The notes beneath the pieces were generated by a model. It made no database searches and had not been told where the DNA came from. It saw only the letters and a list, made by a program, of their open reading frames with translations. This document shows, piece by piece, positions 12,444-23,181 of a DNA stretch of 64,000 nt. The translations under genes and the position numbers were made by a program. Positions within the stretch are counted from its first letter, which is position 1. Each line of letters begins with the position of its first letter. Source of the DNA: Chlorops oryzae (lineage: Eukaryota; Arthropoda; Insecta; Diptera; Chloropidae); contig CM035806.1 in the NCBI GenBank assembly GCA_020466095.1, forward strand, positions 146,149,420-146,213,419, in the 5' to 3' direction.

Positions 12444-14791
12444 ATTTTGTTCAAGAAATTACAGCTTTATCGCTAGGTTAAGGATTTATTGGAAATATTC
12501 TATCGCATCAAAAAGATGGAAGCTGAGAGAAACACAAAACCTATAATGGATCGATAAATCAGTTTTCTATTCCTCCACTCTTCAAGAAGTCTGTACGAAC
12601 AACAAAGCAGGGATTCTTTTTTTTTTCCTTTTATGATTCTTCAAAGCGAGTTAAGGTGTTTCAAAATATCAAATTACAATATTAATTCCTTAAAACTGTA
12701 AAACTTGACGAGAAAATTAACAGATGTTTTTGTCACTCTGCACAAACACGTTCACACACACACACACACAGCATAAAAACAAACGCATTCGTTGGAGAAA
12801 ACGTTCCTCAGCTCTGTGGACACACTGTTGAGTGTAATTTTTCAATTTTTGCCTGATGATGTCGACCTACCGGAGCTACACAAGGACATGCGAGCCCAGC
12901 AATGTGTAGTACGGGTAATGTGTTCATAAGCGTGTTGTCCTGCCTTCTTAACGCTTCTTTGCTTTCACAAAAAATAATGCTTTGAAAAAAAAAAATGAAT
13001 TTAGGAACCATAACAAGAAAAAAGGCAAAACGAATTTGCTTAGAAATGATTTGGATCCGGAATCACGCAGAATATTTAGGAGAAGAAAAAACCGAAAGCT
13101 TCACCGTGTTTTTTAGTTAATAAAGCGTTGGTTATGGAAATTGTCAGTTATATATGTATGTAAGTATCTATTAAATGTCGCAATTTAAAAGTAATTGCCC
13201 TAAAGAATTTCACATGAACATGCTGCTAACGGACACTGTGTACATAAAATGTCGACATGTCGTTCGCACATCCTTAAAATCCTTTGAGAAATGATCTCAC
13301 ATTTGTTTTGATCCCCTAAGCAAGCGGTTCTTTTTGTCGTAATTTGATGAACTCTTTGTAGCGCCATGTCATGAAGTGTAAAGAATGTTCCCCCCCACTT
13401 AAAATATGTTCACTGTCATTAATATACATATGTGCATATGTGCATAGAAAGACATACACATACAGCTATGTTCAGTGCTATAGTGTTGCACTATCATGCA
13501 CTATAATCCAGGCCATCAAGTCAAACACTTTAGAAAATCGAATGGGAAATGTGCTCTCATATTCCCGACATTTAAACCACGTTAAATGGTATTAATCCTT
13601 TTTGAAATTGAAAGACTGATTAATTAATGTTGTAAATTTTCATTGATGTGATTTCATTGAATGATTTTGAAGACAGTTATATCGGAATTAAGACTCTTTA
13701 GCCACGACGTAGAGAGAGAGAAGAGTAAAAGAGATGATTTCTCGAGACTCTCGGACGCCACGAAGCGGACCATCGTACACAAAGAATTTTTTCGTTACAC
13801 ATCAAGCTATAATTTTGAATTTCGTTTAACCCATTACTTCCCCATAACTATGCCTCGGAATTTGAATTGTAAAAAAATGGAAAAAAATTTTTTTTTTAAA
13901 TTCAAAAATATATTCAAAAAATATTCAAAAAAAATTGCAAAAAATTGAAAATATTCAAAAAAAATTCAAACAAAAATGCTAAAAATTCAAAACATTCAAA
14001 AAATTCAAAGTCAAAAATTCCAAATCAGTTCGATTTAGTATGCCTATTAAAATTTTGAATTGTCAAATTAACAAAAAAAAAGCCTACTTCAGTGAATGAA
14101 ATATTCAAAAAGCACAGTTAAATGTAAAAAATTCAAAAAAAAAATCAAAATATTCAATAAATTCAAATGATTCAAAAAAGTTCAAAATATTCAAAATCCG
14201 AGCTCTACCCATAACAATGAATAACATTACAACAACACTTTTCCATTCATCAAAATTTGAAAAATCCGAATGAATTTGATCCGTCGGAATACATAATCAG
14301 GCCGATTGTTAATATAAAGCATTAAGACCTTATCTTGATAGGAGCAAATTTATTGTTAAGTAAAATTTCAACTAATTGAGAATTTTTTTTTTTTTCAAAC
14401 AGATTAAATTATTTTGCCCACTTTTTGATCCTTTTCTGCTTCAAATCAGAAAAAATTAAATTTTGTTTGATACTCGTATAACAAAAAACTCATGTCCCTT
14501 CTAAATAACCCAATTCTCTATTACCAAAAGCATAAAATAGAGACTCAATTCGAAATCGCAATATCCCATTGAAATTGAAATTTCTAAAAGCTTTAAATAT
14601 TAACACTTATGTAGGACCATTTGCTACTGTTCCGGGTAAAGTTTTTCATCAGGATATCCTCACAAAATGTCAAAATTTCCATAGAAATATTTTGTTTTTC
14701 GGAACGAAATAATTTATTCGGAACAGAAGCAAACGGGCCTTATACTTATAGGCCATATATCCTCTACTTTAAAATGTAATTTTTTTATATA
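12444..14791. other. intergenic, no gene recognised
   Basis: No gene supported. Apart from the ATTCAAAA-rich zone listed separately, the stretch is unremarkable AT-rich DNA with frames under 100 codons. Confidence 0.55.
13873..14200 (+). repeat. (A)nTTCAAA low-complexity zone
   Basis: Irregular array of ATTCAAAA / AAATATTCAAAA words over more than 300 bp with poly-A runs of varying length. It looks like a degenerating short-unit satellite. Confidence 0.75.
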
Positions 14792-15102
14792 CAGTCGAAT
14801 CTGGCTATAACGAATCCCTGAAATAATGAACAGCTGGAAATAGTGAGCGCTGATTTCTTACAGGGACTTTTCTAAAAATTCAGGCCTTAAGAGAGGGGGT
14901 GGAAAAGGAGGATTTCCCCTTGGGCCTGGGCTTCCTGAAGGGTTTTTGTGTAAGGGGACCCCGGAAAAAGTTCCCCGGGCTCCAAATTTTTCTCTACGGG
15001 CCTGTAAATAATGTACAAAATATTCAATCTCGCTAATACGAACAATCTGAATACAATGAACAGGACGTGCAAAAATTTTTTCACTTTATACAGATTCGAC
15101 TG
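14792..15102. mobile_element. pogo-like MITE with TA duplication
   Basis: Perfect 12-bp inverted termini (CAGTCGAATCTG) flanked on both sides by TA. Just inside are CTATAACGAA and related AATACGAAC / ATAATGAAC words, as in pogo/Tigger elements (family knowledge). The element is 311 bp and has no transposase. Confidence 0.85.
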
Positions 15103-15126
15103 TACCTACATACATAGGTACATACA

Positions 15127-15295
15127 GTGGCGTAGCGAGACATTTCGGCGCCCGTGGCCCGATGAGGGCACAACGCAGGAAATGCCGCCCCTCCAACCGG
15201 CCTCAATTAAAATACCTTCATAAACATTGAAATATGATTTGGCTGCCTCCTTCTCGTCACCACCTCCCCCTCCCACGCACATTTCGCTACTAGCT
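15127..15295. mobile_element. possible hAT-like MITE
   Basis: The left edge CAGTGGCGTAGCGAGACA and an inverted CATTTCGCTACTAG at the right edge suggest short diverged terminal repeats. GGCGTAGCGAGA also begins the well-supported hAT-like element at 54665. No 8-bp duplication is visible, so the call is weak. Confidence 0.35.
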
Positions 15296-16837
15296 AAAAT
15301 AGATGCAAAAATTTAAAGCTTTAGAATTTTAAAGAAACAATTTGAAGAGAAAAACTTAGTCTCCTCAAAGCAGGAAGCAATGTTCTAGGGAGCATAGACT
15401 TTCTCTAAAAGTGCTCTCCAGTGCTGTGCCACCTTCAAGCCTCCTTCAAGCTGCTTAAAGACTTGTTCTTTTATTTACTTATTTTCCTAACACTCTAAAG
15501 GAAATTCAAGTAAAACGCCCACGGAGACCAAATTCCTCTTTAGGGGCCTCTCTGGTTTCCACAGTTTAAGTTTTATCTAGAAGTAGGAGGAGGCACAATA
15601 ACTGCTAAGTTTTTTTTGGGATCACCTTTCGCTGAAACCCTTCTTTGGCCTCCTTTAATTCATCATCCGAACACTTTAAAACTTAATTTACATTTATCCA
15701 TTTCAGTTGGCATATATATCCGCAAGAGCTCCTCATACCAAAATCGAATATCTTTTGAACACAAATATGAATTTTGTTTGTCCTCGTCCATATTCCCATC
15801 GATAAAGAGACCACAAATTCAATCAAACTCGAATCGAAACCCATATTCTGCTTCACCATCACTTTCGAGAGAAAGCAAAATTCGCTTCAATGTCCATCGA
15901 TGACGATGACGATGATCATGATGATGATGACGATGACTACCTGAATGCCATGCTATTTGAAAATGAAGACCTTTTAATTTCTTTTCAAGTGGAACTCATG
16001 GCATTGTTTGACAAAAACACGAAAGTAAGTAGCAAAATTACAAAAGGAAAAATGAAAAATGAAAAATCTCTTGAGAGTTTGCCAAAAAAAAAAAAAAAGA
16101 AAACCTTTCGTGATGCATGGAGGGGACAAGAGTAACCAAGATAAAGAACTTTTCACCGCTGGTGAGTAGTGAGTAAACAAAAGAATTGTTTGGAACACCC
16201 CCGGGGAGATAAGGACACATGCTCTCGACTCCGTAAAGGGACAATATTGTGCGAGTAGAGCAGGAGCTAATGGAAAACATGCGCATGTGGTAATTGAAAC
16301 AATCCGGCAGGCAGGCAGGCACATGGATTCCAGCCGACAGGACAATCAATTTAATGAAGTCAGCGCGCAAAAGGAGCCAAATTGTCTGTCCTTGAAAAGT
16401 GAATTACACCAGACAAATCGGTACCAAAAATTTTGGATAAATTTTTTCAAATCCAATTCAAATTACAATTTGAAAATAATTGATTCCGAAATGGTTGAGG
16501 ACTCGATTCAGCCATGTGAACTCGATTGTGAGTGAGAATCGGTTCTGTGTACCTAATGAATGCTCCAGATTGAGACCAAGACTAACTAATAATATCAAAT
16601 CTCTCACTTGATGATCAAGGAGTGCAATTTTTGCGGGGACATGAATAAAATCAAGAGGCTCCTATACTGTCAGGGCACCCGATACATCTTCTTGCCGCGG
16701 CTATGATGTACCGTTTTCGCATATTTATTTGAAATTGCCGCCCCTCACAGTGCCGCTCTAGGCATATGCGCGAGTTACCACTCTCTAATTTGGGGCCCGA
16801 TTGCGATCTGAAAAAGCTTTAGAGCTCTATGTTAATG
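15296..16837. other. intergenic, no gene recognised
   Basis: Short frames only. A GAT/GAC run at about 15895-15935 gives an Asp-rich peptide in one frame. A poly-A tract lies at 16084-16099. No splice-linked exons were found. Confidence 0.5.
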
Positions 16838-16940
16838 GACGTGGTCTTGGGGCTTGTTTTAAAGAAATATTCGAGCATACATACGAGTATGTAGGTAAGT
16901 ATTTGTCTGTGTCGGGTATTGTTTTGTCTTGCTAGTCTAG
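16838..16940 (-). repeat. DINE-1-like 5' fragment (variant subfamily)
   Basis: Contains TCTTGGGGCTTGTTTTAAA and then TGTCTGTGTCGGGTATTG, the complement of the 5' part of the DINE-like copies elsewhere in the window. The sequence at 26625-26740 is the same variant in the same orientation. Confidence 0.55.
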
Positions 16941-17301
16941 CTATAGAACCCTTAATTGGGTTTTTTTTACAAGCCCATCGAAATTGTTCTTAAGGATAGA
17001 ACTTTTGACCCAAGCGTCCTACTAATCTATACGGCTTGTAAATTCTACAACATAATTTCAGACCAATCTAGAAGTTTTTCTGATCAATCTAACCCTTGAT
17101 AAAATATACCATTTATCTAACCGATAAGATATTCAAAGCTTCCACAAGATAAATCCTTAATTCAAGACATTCAATTTTGTCTACAGGCGAAACTCAAAAG
17201 ACAGTATTCTTCTTGTAGTTCCATAGATTCTCGCTTCCGAAATAAGAATTTCGAATCATTACAAAATAACATTTCCACTTTTGTGATTTTTTTCCCCATG
17301 A

Positions 17302-18282
17302 TCACATTTTCAGTACACGACTATTTTCTGTTATTCCAATAATGTTCTCTAAAGTAAACTTTGACTTCTTTCCTTCCTGGTTTTCATGATCACTGTTGGT
17401 TACATTTTGAAAGCTTATACTTTACCTTCTTTCTCACACTGGATTCCGCTTGACTTTCTCTGCTGTCTCCATGTACCTCTCTTTGATTTTCCTTAATGTC
17501 CACCTCTTGATTCGCGTGAATCCTATTAGGTTCACCTTCAGCGCGGGACTAAAAAATAATTATTTCATTCATATATGCTGCAGGGTGGCACGTCGGTGTA
17601 AATAATTTACCTACCTCTTCTTTTGGATTAACCTCCAATCTTGGCCTCTTTACCACAATCTATAACAGAATCCAAAAGATGAAAGTCAATATTTTTCACA
17701 TATCCAAAAGTTTCTCATACCAACCTCACAATCGTCCATTGAAAAAGTCCTCTTTCGGCTTGCGTGTTTTACTTGACCGCCAGAAAGTGGGGCTGGGCTG
17801 CTTGTAGTCTTCTTTTTCTTCTTCCTTTCCAAGTCACTGTCCAATTCCTTCATGGAATTATTTACTTTATTCTTCAAACCCATAACCCGATAAAACTTTT
17901 CACTTACAGCTCATATAGAGCTCTGAGGGTCCAAATTTTCCTCAGATGCCATCAAGTCGAGCTCTGGAGGTTGAAACTCGACCTCATCGTAGCGATCTCC
18001 GCAGCAATATTTATTTAATCCGATGTCTTCAATGAGGCCACGGTTTCTCGCTTTTTAAATAGAATCCTTAATCGTTTTGGTGGTGTAGGATAATTTTGAG
18101 GTGGCCTCTGTCAACTGATCTTCGACAATCTGGACAATCTCAGTCAAAGTAACGATAACACTGGGATTATTATTAGTCAAAGTTTCCATCGCTTTGACTA
18201 CCTCTTGAAGTATAAATTCCTGTACGATGTGCTTAAGTGTTTTGAGTATTTGTAGGGATTGCTGCGCAGAAAATCGGTCCAT
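17302..18282 (-). pseudogene. four-exon gene with two in-frame stops in exon 1
   Basis: I do not recognise the family. The exons, assembled from the minus strand, are 18282-17725, 17659-17615, 17548-17426 and 17376-17302. All junctions are phase 0. The introns are 65, 66 and 49 nt, begin with GT (GTTGGT, GTAGGT, GTAAAG) and end with AG (TTATAG, TTTTAG, AACCAG). The joined frame has 267 codons ending in TGA at 17304-17302. The start context AACAATGG fits the fly consensus. Exon 1 carries TAA at codon 76 and TGA at codon 124, yet the frame stays open and protein-like between and after them. Residues 1-75 look helical; 134-186 are lysine-rich with a KKKKK patch and KRTFSMDDCE; exons 2-4 are charged (KRPRLE, RKKEGKK), suggesting nuclear localisation. 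The start codon lies 68 bp from the target duplication of the 8.25-kb inverted-repeat element, so that insertion sits at the 5' UTR or promoter. Nonsense decay is the simplest reading. Readthrough or sequence error remain possible. Confidence 0.6.
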
Positions 18283-18358
18283 TGTTAAGGTTGAATAGAG
18301 GTGGGCATGAAAGTCTCCATAATGAGCTTTAAAATTTCAAAAAAAAATAGTTTTAGTG

Positions 18359-19903
18359 AGCTAATTTAAGCTAGCCCACCCATTTTGGCACACCATAGCA
18401 CACCATAGAATTGCTTACTTAGGTAATTAGTGCTTACTTAAAGCTATAAGGATAGCTGTGGAAGAAAATTGGTTCTCGTAAGTTTTGAAAGTTATGCGGT
18501 GGGGTGCCAGCTTAAGTGTTAAGCTGGCCGACCTGGCCGACCAGAGACACGCATTTTTTCCCCATCTAAAACTGCCTTCTTTCGATTGGTGTTCCCTTAA
18601 AACATATATAACTAATTCAAAAGCTACAAAATTATTATCTAATCCCTTGAAAAAACAGATGGTGGGCTGGCTTATTTTTTAAACTAGCCTGCCCTAACTT
18701 TTATAGGCTAGGCTAACTTAAGACTTAACTTGGCCCCCCATTTCTCTATAACAATAAATAAATAAAAAAAATTTTGCGTATATTCTGCGGAAAGCAACGC
18801 GGAAGGTCATATAAAAATTTTAGAACTTAGTGCTAACTAGAAAAAAAGTTATATTGAGGTGTGCTGGTTCAAGACTTAAGCTAGCACGCTTAAGATTTCT
18901 GAATGCTTAAACGAAAAAATTTTCTTGTATTTTTATTAATTGATCCTAGATATAAGTGCTTGAGATGGTTAAAATGTGAAGCATTGATTTAATTTGAAAA
19001 AATAATACCTTGGGCGTGGCACGTTATAGTTTAAGCTAGCACTACCCCCTAACATGATTTTCGATAAAAGAAACTATCGCCCTAGTACCAAGTACCTTAA
19101 AAAAGTACTCAATAGTTTCTACAGCACCGTTATATTACTCTTTCGACTGTTATACTCAGCTGTTATAATCGATCCTAAAGATAGTCAGTGCTGCCACCCT
19201 AGGGTATTTTCCCCTAAATTTGGGGGAATTTGTCCTTCTACGGGGATTTTTTAGTGTGCACTTTTTGTTTTGGTAATTTTTATGGCGGATTTCCATGAAG
19301 GAGGCAAAACTAAAAATACGGACTTTTGTCTCTGAAAACTGTTTTTCAAAACAAAACACCTTCCCATCCTGAGTGGGAAATTAAAAACATTTATGTTTTG
19401 TTCAGAAAAACAGTTTTTGTCCCTGTTTTTTGTTTTGTCTCTTTAGTGGAAATCTGCCACTAGGGCAAACAATTTTTTTTGATTCTTTAAATAGTGTTGG
19501 TGTTTCCTCTAAAAAAAAAGGCAGCACAAGCTCACCTCTTTATTATAGTGGTCAATCTATGCGCAGGTACGAATTTTCATTCCACAGAGCGCACTTATTT
19601 CTGGGAAACTCAATTAGGGTCCTCATTGGATGTCCCTAAAGCTGGAAGAGCAAAGTCAGCAGAATCCAAAAAAAATATGTGGAACATTAAAGGCTAATTA
19701 AATGCCCTAATCCGAAATATTCGGCTCCAGCCATTTTCCGGAAAATCCATGTTCTGCCAGCTTAACGTTAAGATGGCAGAGCATGCTCGAAAAAATGGTT
19801 TGCACAACAATTACAGCAATTAATTAGCACAGGAATTAACGGCTCATTTAAGGCTCTAGGAAAATATCAATCGCAAAGAGATCGCAGCATTTTTTTCAAT
19901 ATA
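18359..19903 (+). repeat. left inverted arm
   Basis: Matches the complement of 26607-25073 with a handful of substitutions and one 10-bp indel near 19815 (extra bases in this arm). The homology resumes for 12 bp (AAAATTCGACTT, 20731-20742) after an inserted DINE copy, and weakly again near 21161-21220 (GAGCATCGTAA). The arm therefore originally reached further than its uninterrupted length. Confidence 0.92.
18366..19779. promoter_or_regulatory. series of TTAAGC(T/A)GC palindromes in the arm
   Basis: Related palindromic words recur along the arm: TTAAGCTAGC at 18366-18375 and 19031-19040; GCCAGCTTAA and its exact complement around GTG at 18506-18528; a GGCTAACTTAAGACTTAACT block at about 18708; CTTAAGCTAGC plus GCTTAAG at 18873-18894; and CTGCCAGCTTAAC with a near-complement at 19754-19779. 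Each is mirrored in the right arm. Repeated subterminal palindromes are typical of transposase binding sites; that role is inferred. Confidence 0.55.
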
Positions 19904-20730
19904 ACAAGTAAGGGTGTTATATTCAGGCGAGCATGGCAATAGAATACCCGACACAGACACACATGTTCAAATAATTTTAAATATCAAGAAGTGTTTAAGG
20001 CCATTAGGGGCCCCATATACCGACTTTTGCTAAATTTCTTTATTAAAACTGCCCCTTTGCCACACCCACTTTTCCAGTTTATTTGTATTATAATCGGAAG
20101 ATTAAATATACGCTCAAATTCATTGAATTATTTCGAAAAAGTAAGATTTTAGGGCAGTTTTGAAATTTTTTTGACAGACCCTAGTACTAGATGTACCCTT
20201 AATAATGGACCTATAAAATTTTTTTTTGAAAATGATGTTATAGGCTACAAAGGAAGCATAAGTGCCAAATTTCGTTCAAGTCCCATTTGCATTTCGGGTG
20301 TAGGAGTCAATTTTCGAAGAACGCCGTTCTGCCACGCCCACTTTACCAATTTTTTGAAATCGTATTACTTGCCTTCAAACATGTTCAAATATCGAATTTC
20401 ATCAAAATATCTTGAAAAACTTCGATTTTGGGGCAGTTTTTGTGATTTTCGTAACAGACCCTAGTACTGGAGGTATCCCTAAAAATGGTCCGATTGAGTC
20501 CATTCTCAAATTTAATCTTACTCATGTCCCCGTGAGCACGCATACCAAATTTCGTCAAGATAGCTCAACTCCTCCGATAAAAAACTGTATACAAACAGAC
20601 GGACATGTCTAAATCAAATCTCCTGATGATTCTGATCATTTCTATATATATGTATTTTGTATGGCCTATCTTGACTGGTTCTGGGTGTTACACACAACAA
20701 CACAAATGCAATATACCCTCGACGGGTATA
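19904..20730 (+). mobile_element. DINE-1/INE-1-like Helitron copy, inside the left arm
   Basis: Starts CAAGTAAGGGTGTTATA, runs through AATAGAATACCCGACACAGA, and ends with a (GAC)-type motif, a GATTCTGATCATTTCTATAT block, GGTTCTGGGTGTTACACAC and ATATACCCTCGACGGGTATA. This order matches the Drosophila DINE-1 layout as I recall it. The right arm of the host element has the same site empty, so the insertion came after the arms existed. The terminal hairpin is shortened compared with the copies at 41909 and 51330. Confidence 0.85.
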
Positions 20731-20742
20731 AAAATTCGACTT

Positions 20743-21157
20743 AGGTTGAAAACACACCAAAGCCAACAAAATGTTGTTTCTGGTCGAATTCGACAAACGT
20801 ATATTGCTTCTTATCTAGCAACACACACCGAGTACGACACAACATTTTGTTGGTCAACGCATTTGTTCGAACGCCGTTGATACATGGCACTCCATACAGC
20901 TAACCCACACCGAACTCGACAAAACGTTGCGCATTCTCGGCGACGTCGATAATCTCATGTAAGCTTACGGCGCAAGGCACACTGAAAACGATACGAGCAA
21001 ATCAGAAGCTTCGACAAAAAAGCATGCAGAAAGCTGTTGGCTTTTGTTTGAGTTCGACAAATTTGTTGGCGTTGGTGTGGGTTATGTCGAAAAGTGTTTT
21101 TTGCTGTACGTCAAAAAAACGTTTTGTTGGCTTTGGTGTGTTTCATGTTTTCAACCC
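20743..21157. mobile_element. MITE with GGTTGAAAACA termini
   Basis: The left edge GGTTGAAAACACACCAAAGC and the right edge (complement GGGTTGAAAACATGAAACAC) form inverted ends, followed inward by ACCAAAGCCAACAAAA at both sides. The interior repeats TTCGACAAA and GTTGGCTTT words. It interrupts sequence that is continuous in the right arm of the surrounding element. Confidence 0.65.
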
Positions 21158-21223
21158 AACACCGCGCACGCAGCGCGAACTTTTTTCTCAGAACGCAGCG
21201 CGTAAGCAGAGCATCGTAAGAAT

Positions 21224-21815
21224 CCCAGCAGGGAAATGCATCCAGCAGGAAAAAAACATTAGTGATGTCACTGGGTCATACAGATGACATTGTAATGTAT
21301 GACATATTGGGGGACATGCCATCGTGGAGGGAAGCTGTTCATGTTTTTGAATCTCATTGGCTACTAAAATTTAAATAAGGTTTTAGCGTCAGTTGAGCCT
21401 AAGCATGGATGGCGTAGTGAATAAGTGCTCGACGTACAATCCGAAGACCGCTGGTTCGATCCCTGGCGGAGGAAAACAAAAATTTTTGTACATAGATTTT
21501 TCAAAATTTTCGAAATATTTAAGGAGAAGACAAAGAAGAGAGTTTTCAAACCGGTTTCTATAAAGTGACATTTATAGAGAAAAGAGCATGTGCTGCTCTC
21601 AAATGCTTTTTTCGCCATCGCATCCTCCAGCAAGACAATGTCCTTCTGGGCGTCACTAGTGACTTTTTCTAGCCCCACGAAGACAAAGTCACTCGGGAAG
21701 TCCCTGTCAGTTTGTGTACAAATGTCATACAAAGTGTCCTACGAATTAGCATGCATGACGGCTCCAAAGTCACCGTGACATCACTGGTTTTGTCAGGGGG
21801 CCTTTTCCTGCTGGG
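21224..21815. mobile_element. element with CCCAGCAGG inverted termini
   Basis: CCCAGCAGGGAAA at the left is answered by TTTTCCTGCTGGG at the right. The right-hand 138 bp (21678-21815) recurs at 58979-59119, which shows a dispersed family. No duplication could be fixed. It contains a tRNA-like segment at 21405-21475. Confidence 0.6.
21405..21475 (+). repeat. tRNA-derived (SINE-like) segment
   Basis: A TGGCGTAGTGAATAAGTGC A-box-like block is followed 38 nt later by GGTTCGATCCC, a perfect B box. Spacing is that of an RNA polymerase III internal promoter. The T-stem pairs poorly and no acceptor stem closes, so this is not a functional tRNA. Confidence 0.6.
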
Positions 21816-22292
21816 AAACAAAAACATGGATGCTTGTATATGTAACTGAAATCGCGAATGCGCTCGGCACGGTTGCCACTTGAAAAAATCAGATTGCGCC
21901 AAAGAATATTTAAAAAGCACCAATTTCATAACAAAAATATTTTTCTTCGGTTAATCATGTTTTATTTTCATATTAAAAGAAAACAATTTTTTTTGCTTTC
22001 CTTATTTCACTTCAATGAATTTGTTTTGATATTTCCAAGCTTTTGATGGTGGTCTACTGTTAAGAAAACTATCGCCCACTATCGAAAAATAAATATCCGG
22101 ATCTCAATTATCACCCCTCTCTTCACCGTGCATCCCTCGCTTATAAGCAAAATGTTTTTCTATTGAAATGTTTCACTGTTTACATTAAATATTTTTTGAC
22201 CGTCAACTCCCATCAATAGCTGCTAAATCTGGCAGCTCTGTTTTTATAAGAGCGAACACACCAAACCAACTTTGCTCGAAGTAGCTTATAGC

Positions 22293-22316
22293 ATGTAGGA
22301 GTGTAGGTCTAACTCT
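22293..22316 (+). repeat. 24-bp inverted repeat, left half
   Basis: ATGTAGGAGTGTAGGTCTAA... at 22293-22316 is the exact complement of 23591-23614. The pair encloses 1.27 kb holding the hAT-like MITE and the 151-bp MITE. It may be the ends of an older element or the remnant of a fold. Confidence 0.6.
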
Positions 22317-22521
22317 TCTTCTTCCTAATCCCTGCAATGTGTTAGAGCTACGCTGCTTCAACATATGCATATAGCATGAGGAAAAGGGAAGCATGCTATG
22401 GCAGCGAAATCTTTAGCTCTGCTGTGGTGAAATGCATTGCCACTTTTATTTTTAACTTTGGGAGATTTTGGAGTACATTACATATAAAATATCTACCAAG
22501 CTTATAAAATGATATGAAAAG

Positions 22522-22984
22522 TAGTGATGCCACGAATATTCGGCCACTATTCGGTATTCGGCCTATTCGGCGTCATTTTTCAGTATTCGGTATTCGGCCG
22601 AATAGTTAAAATATTCGGCCGAATACCGAATAGTAGAAATAACTTATTAAAAAAATCAACACTAACTACAAATTAAATTTTTCTCACAATAACGTAAAAA
22701 ATCTGAATTAACGAGAACTAAAAATACAGCAGATTTGCATTTTATTCTTTAGAAATATTAAATGTACGCTAGTTTCTTCTAAATTTTCTTCGAAAACATT
22801 ATAAACAGTGGGCAAATTTTTCAGCGGCAGCTTTTGCCTTGACTCCAGCTAGTCGCGAGTAGGCCCAAGCTGTCTTTACTACGTGCCGAATATTCGGTTG
22901 CCGAATATTCGTTATTCGGCCGAGAGGTTGACCGAATATTCGGTATTCGGTATTCGGCCAAATCCACTATTCGGGGCATCACTA
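22522..22984. mobile_element. 463-bp hAT-type MITE
   Basis: Inverted termini TAGTGATGCC and a perfect 8-bp duplication ATGAAAAG (22514-22521, 22985-22992) place it in the hAT superfamily (family knowledge). Both subterminal regions are packed with ATTCGG / CCGAAT words in direct and inverted order, including TATTCGGCCGAATA palindromes. There is no transposase. Confidence 0.9.
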
Positions 22985-23030
22985 ATGAAAAGCTTGAAAA
23001 ACATAAAACTAATCGAAGAAACTCAATCAG

Positions 23031-23181
23031 CCCTATTATGATTGTCGACTCATGATAGAAAATCGAAAAAGTTCTATCTTCGACAAAAATTTTTAAATTT
23101 CCACATACTAGAAAATAAAAAATTTTAGTCGACGATAGAACTTTTTCGATTCTCTATCAGTGGTCGACAATCATAATAGGG
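23031..23181. mobile_element. 151-bp nearly palindromic MITE
   Basis: Ends CCCTATTATGATTGTCGAC and its complement. Inverted homology continues for about 55 bp on each side (TCGAAAAAGTTCTATC), leaving only about 40 bp of unpaired centre. As RNA it would form a long hairpin. The target duplication is not clear. Confidence 0.8.

Noticed and set aside
11861..12546. Long Arg/Glu and Leu/Ser frames on both strands
   Set aside because: Products of the GA tract at 11884-12443.
18485..19697. Short frames of 65-69 codons that recur identically in the other arm
   Set aside because: Duplication comes from the inverted arms, not from selection on protein; no ATG context, domain or splice evidence.
21405..21475. 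Functional tRNA gene
   Set aside because: Boxes are present but T-stem and acceptor stem do not pair; better read as tRNA-derived repeat.
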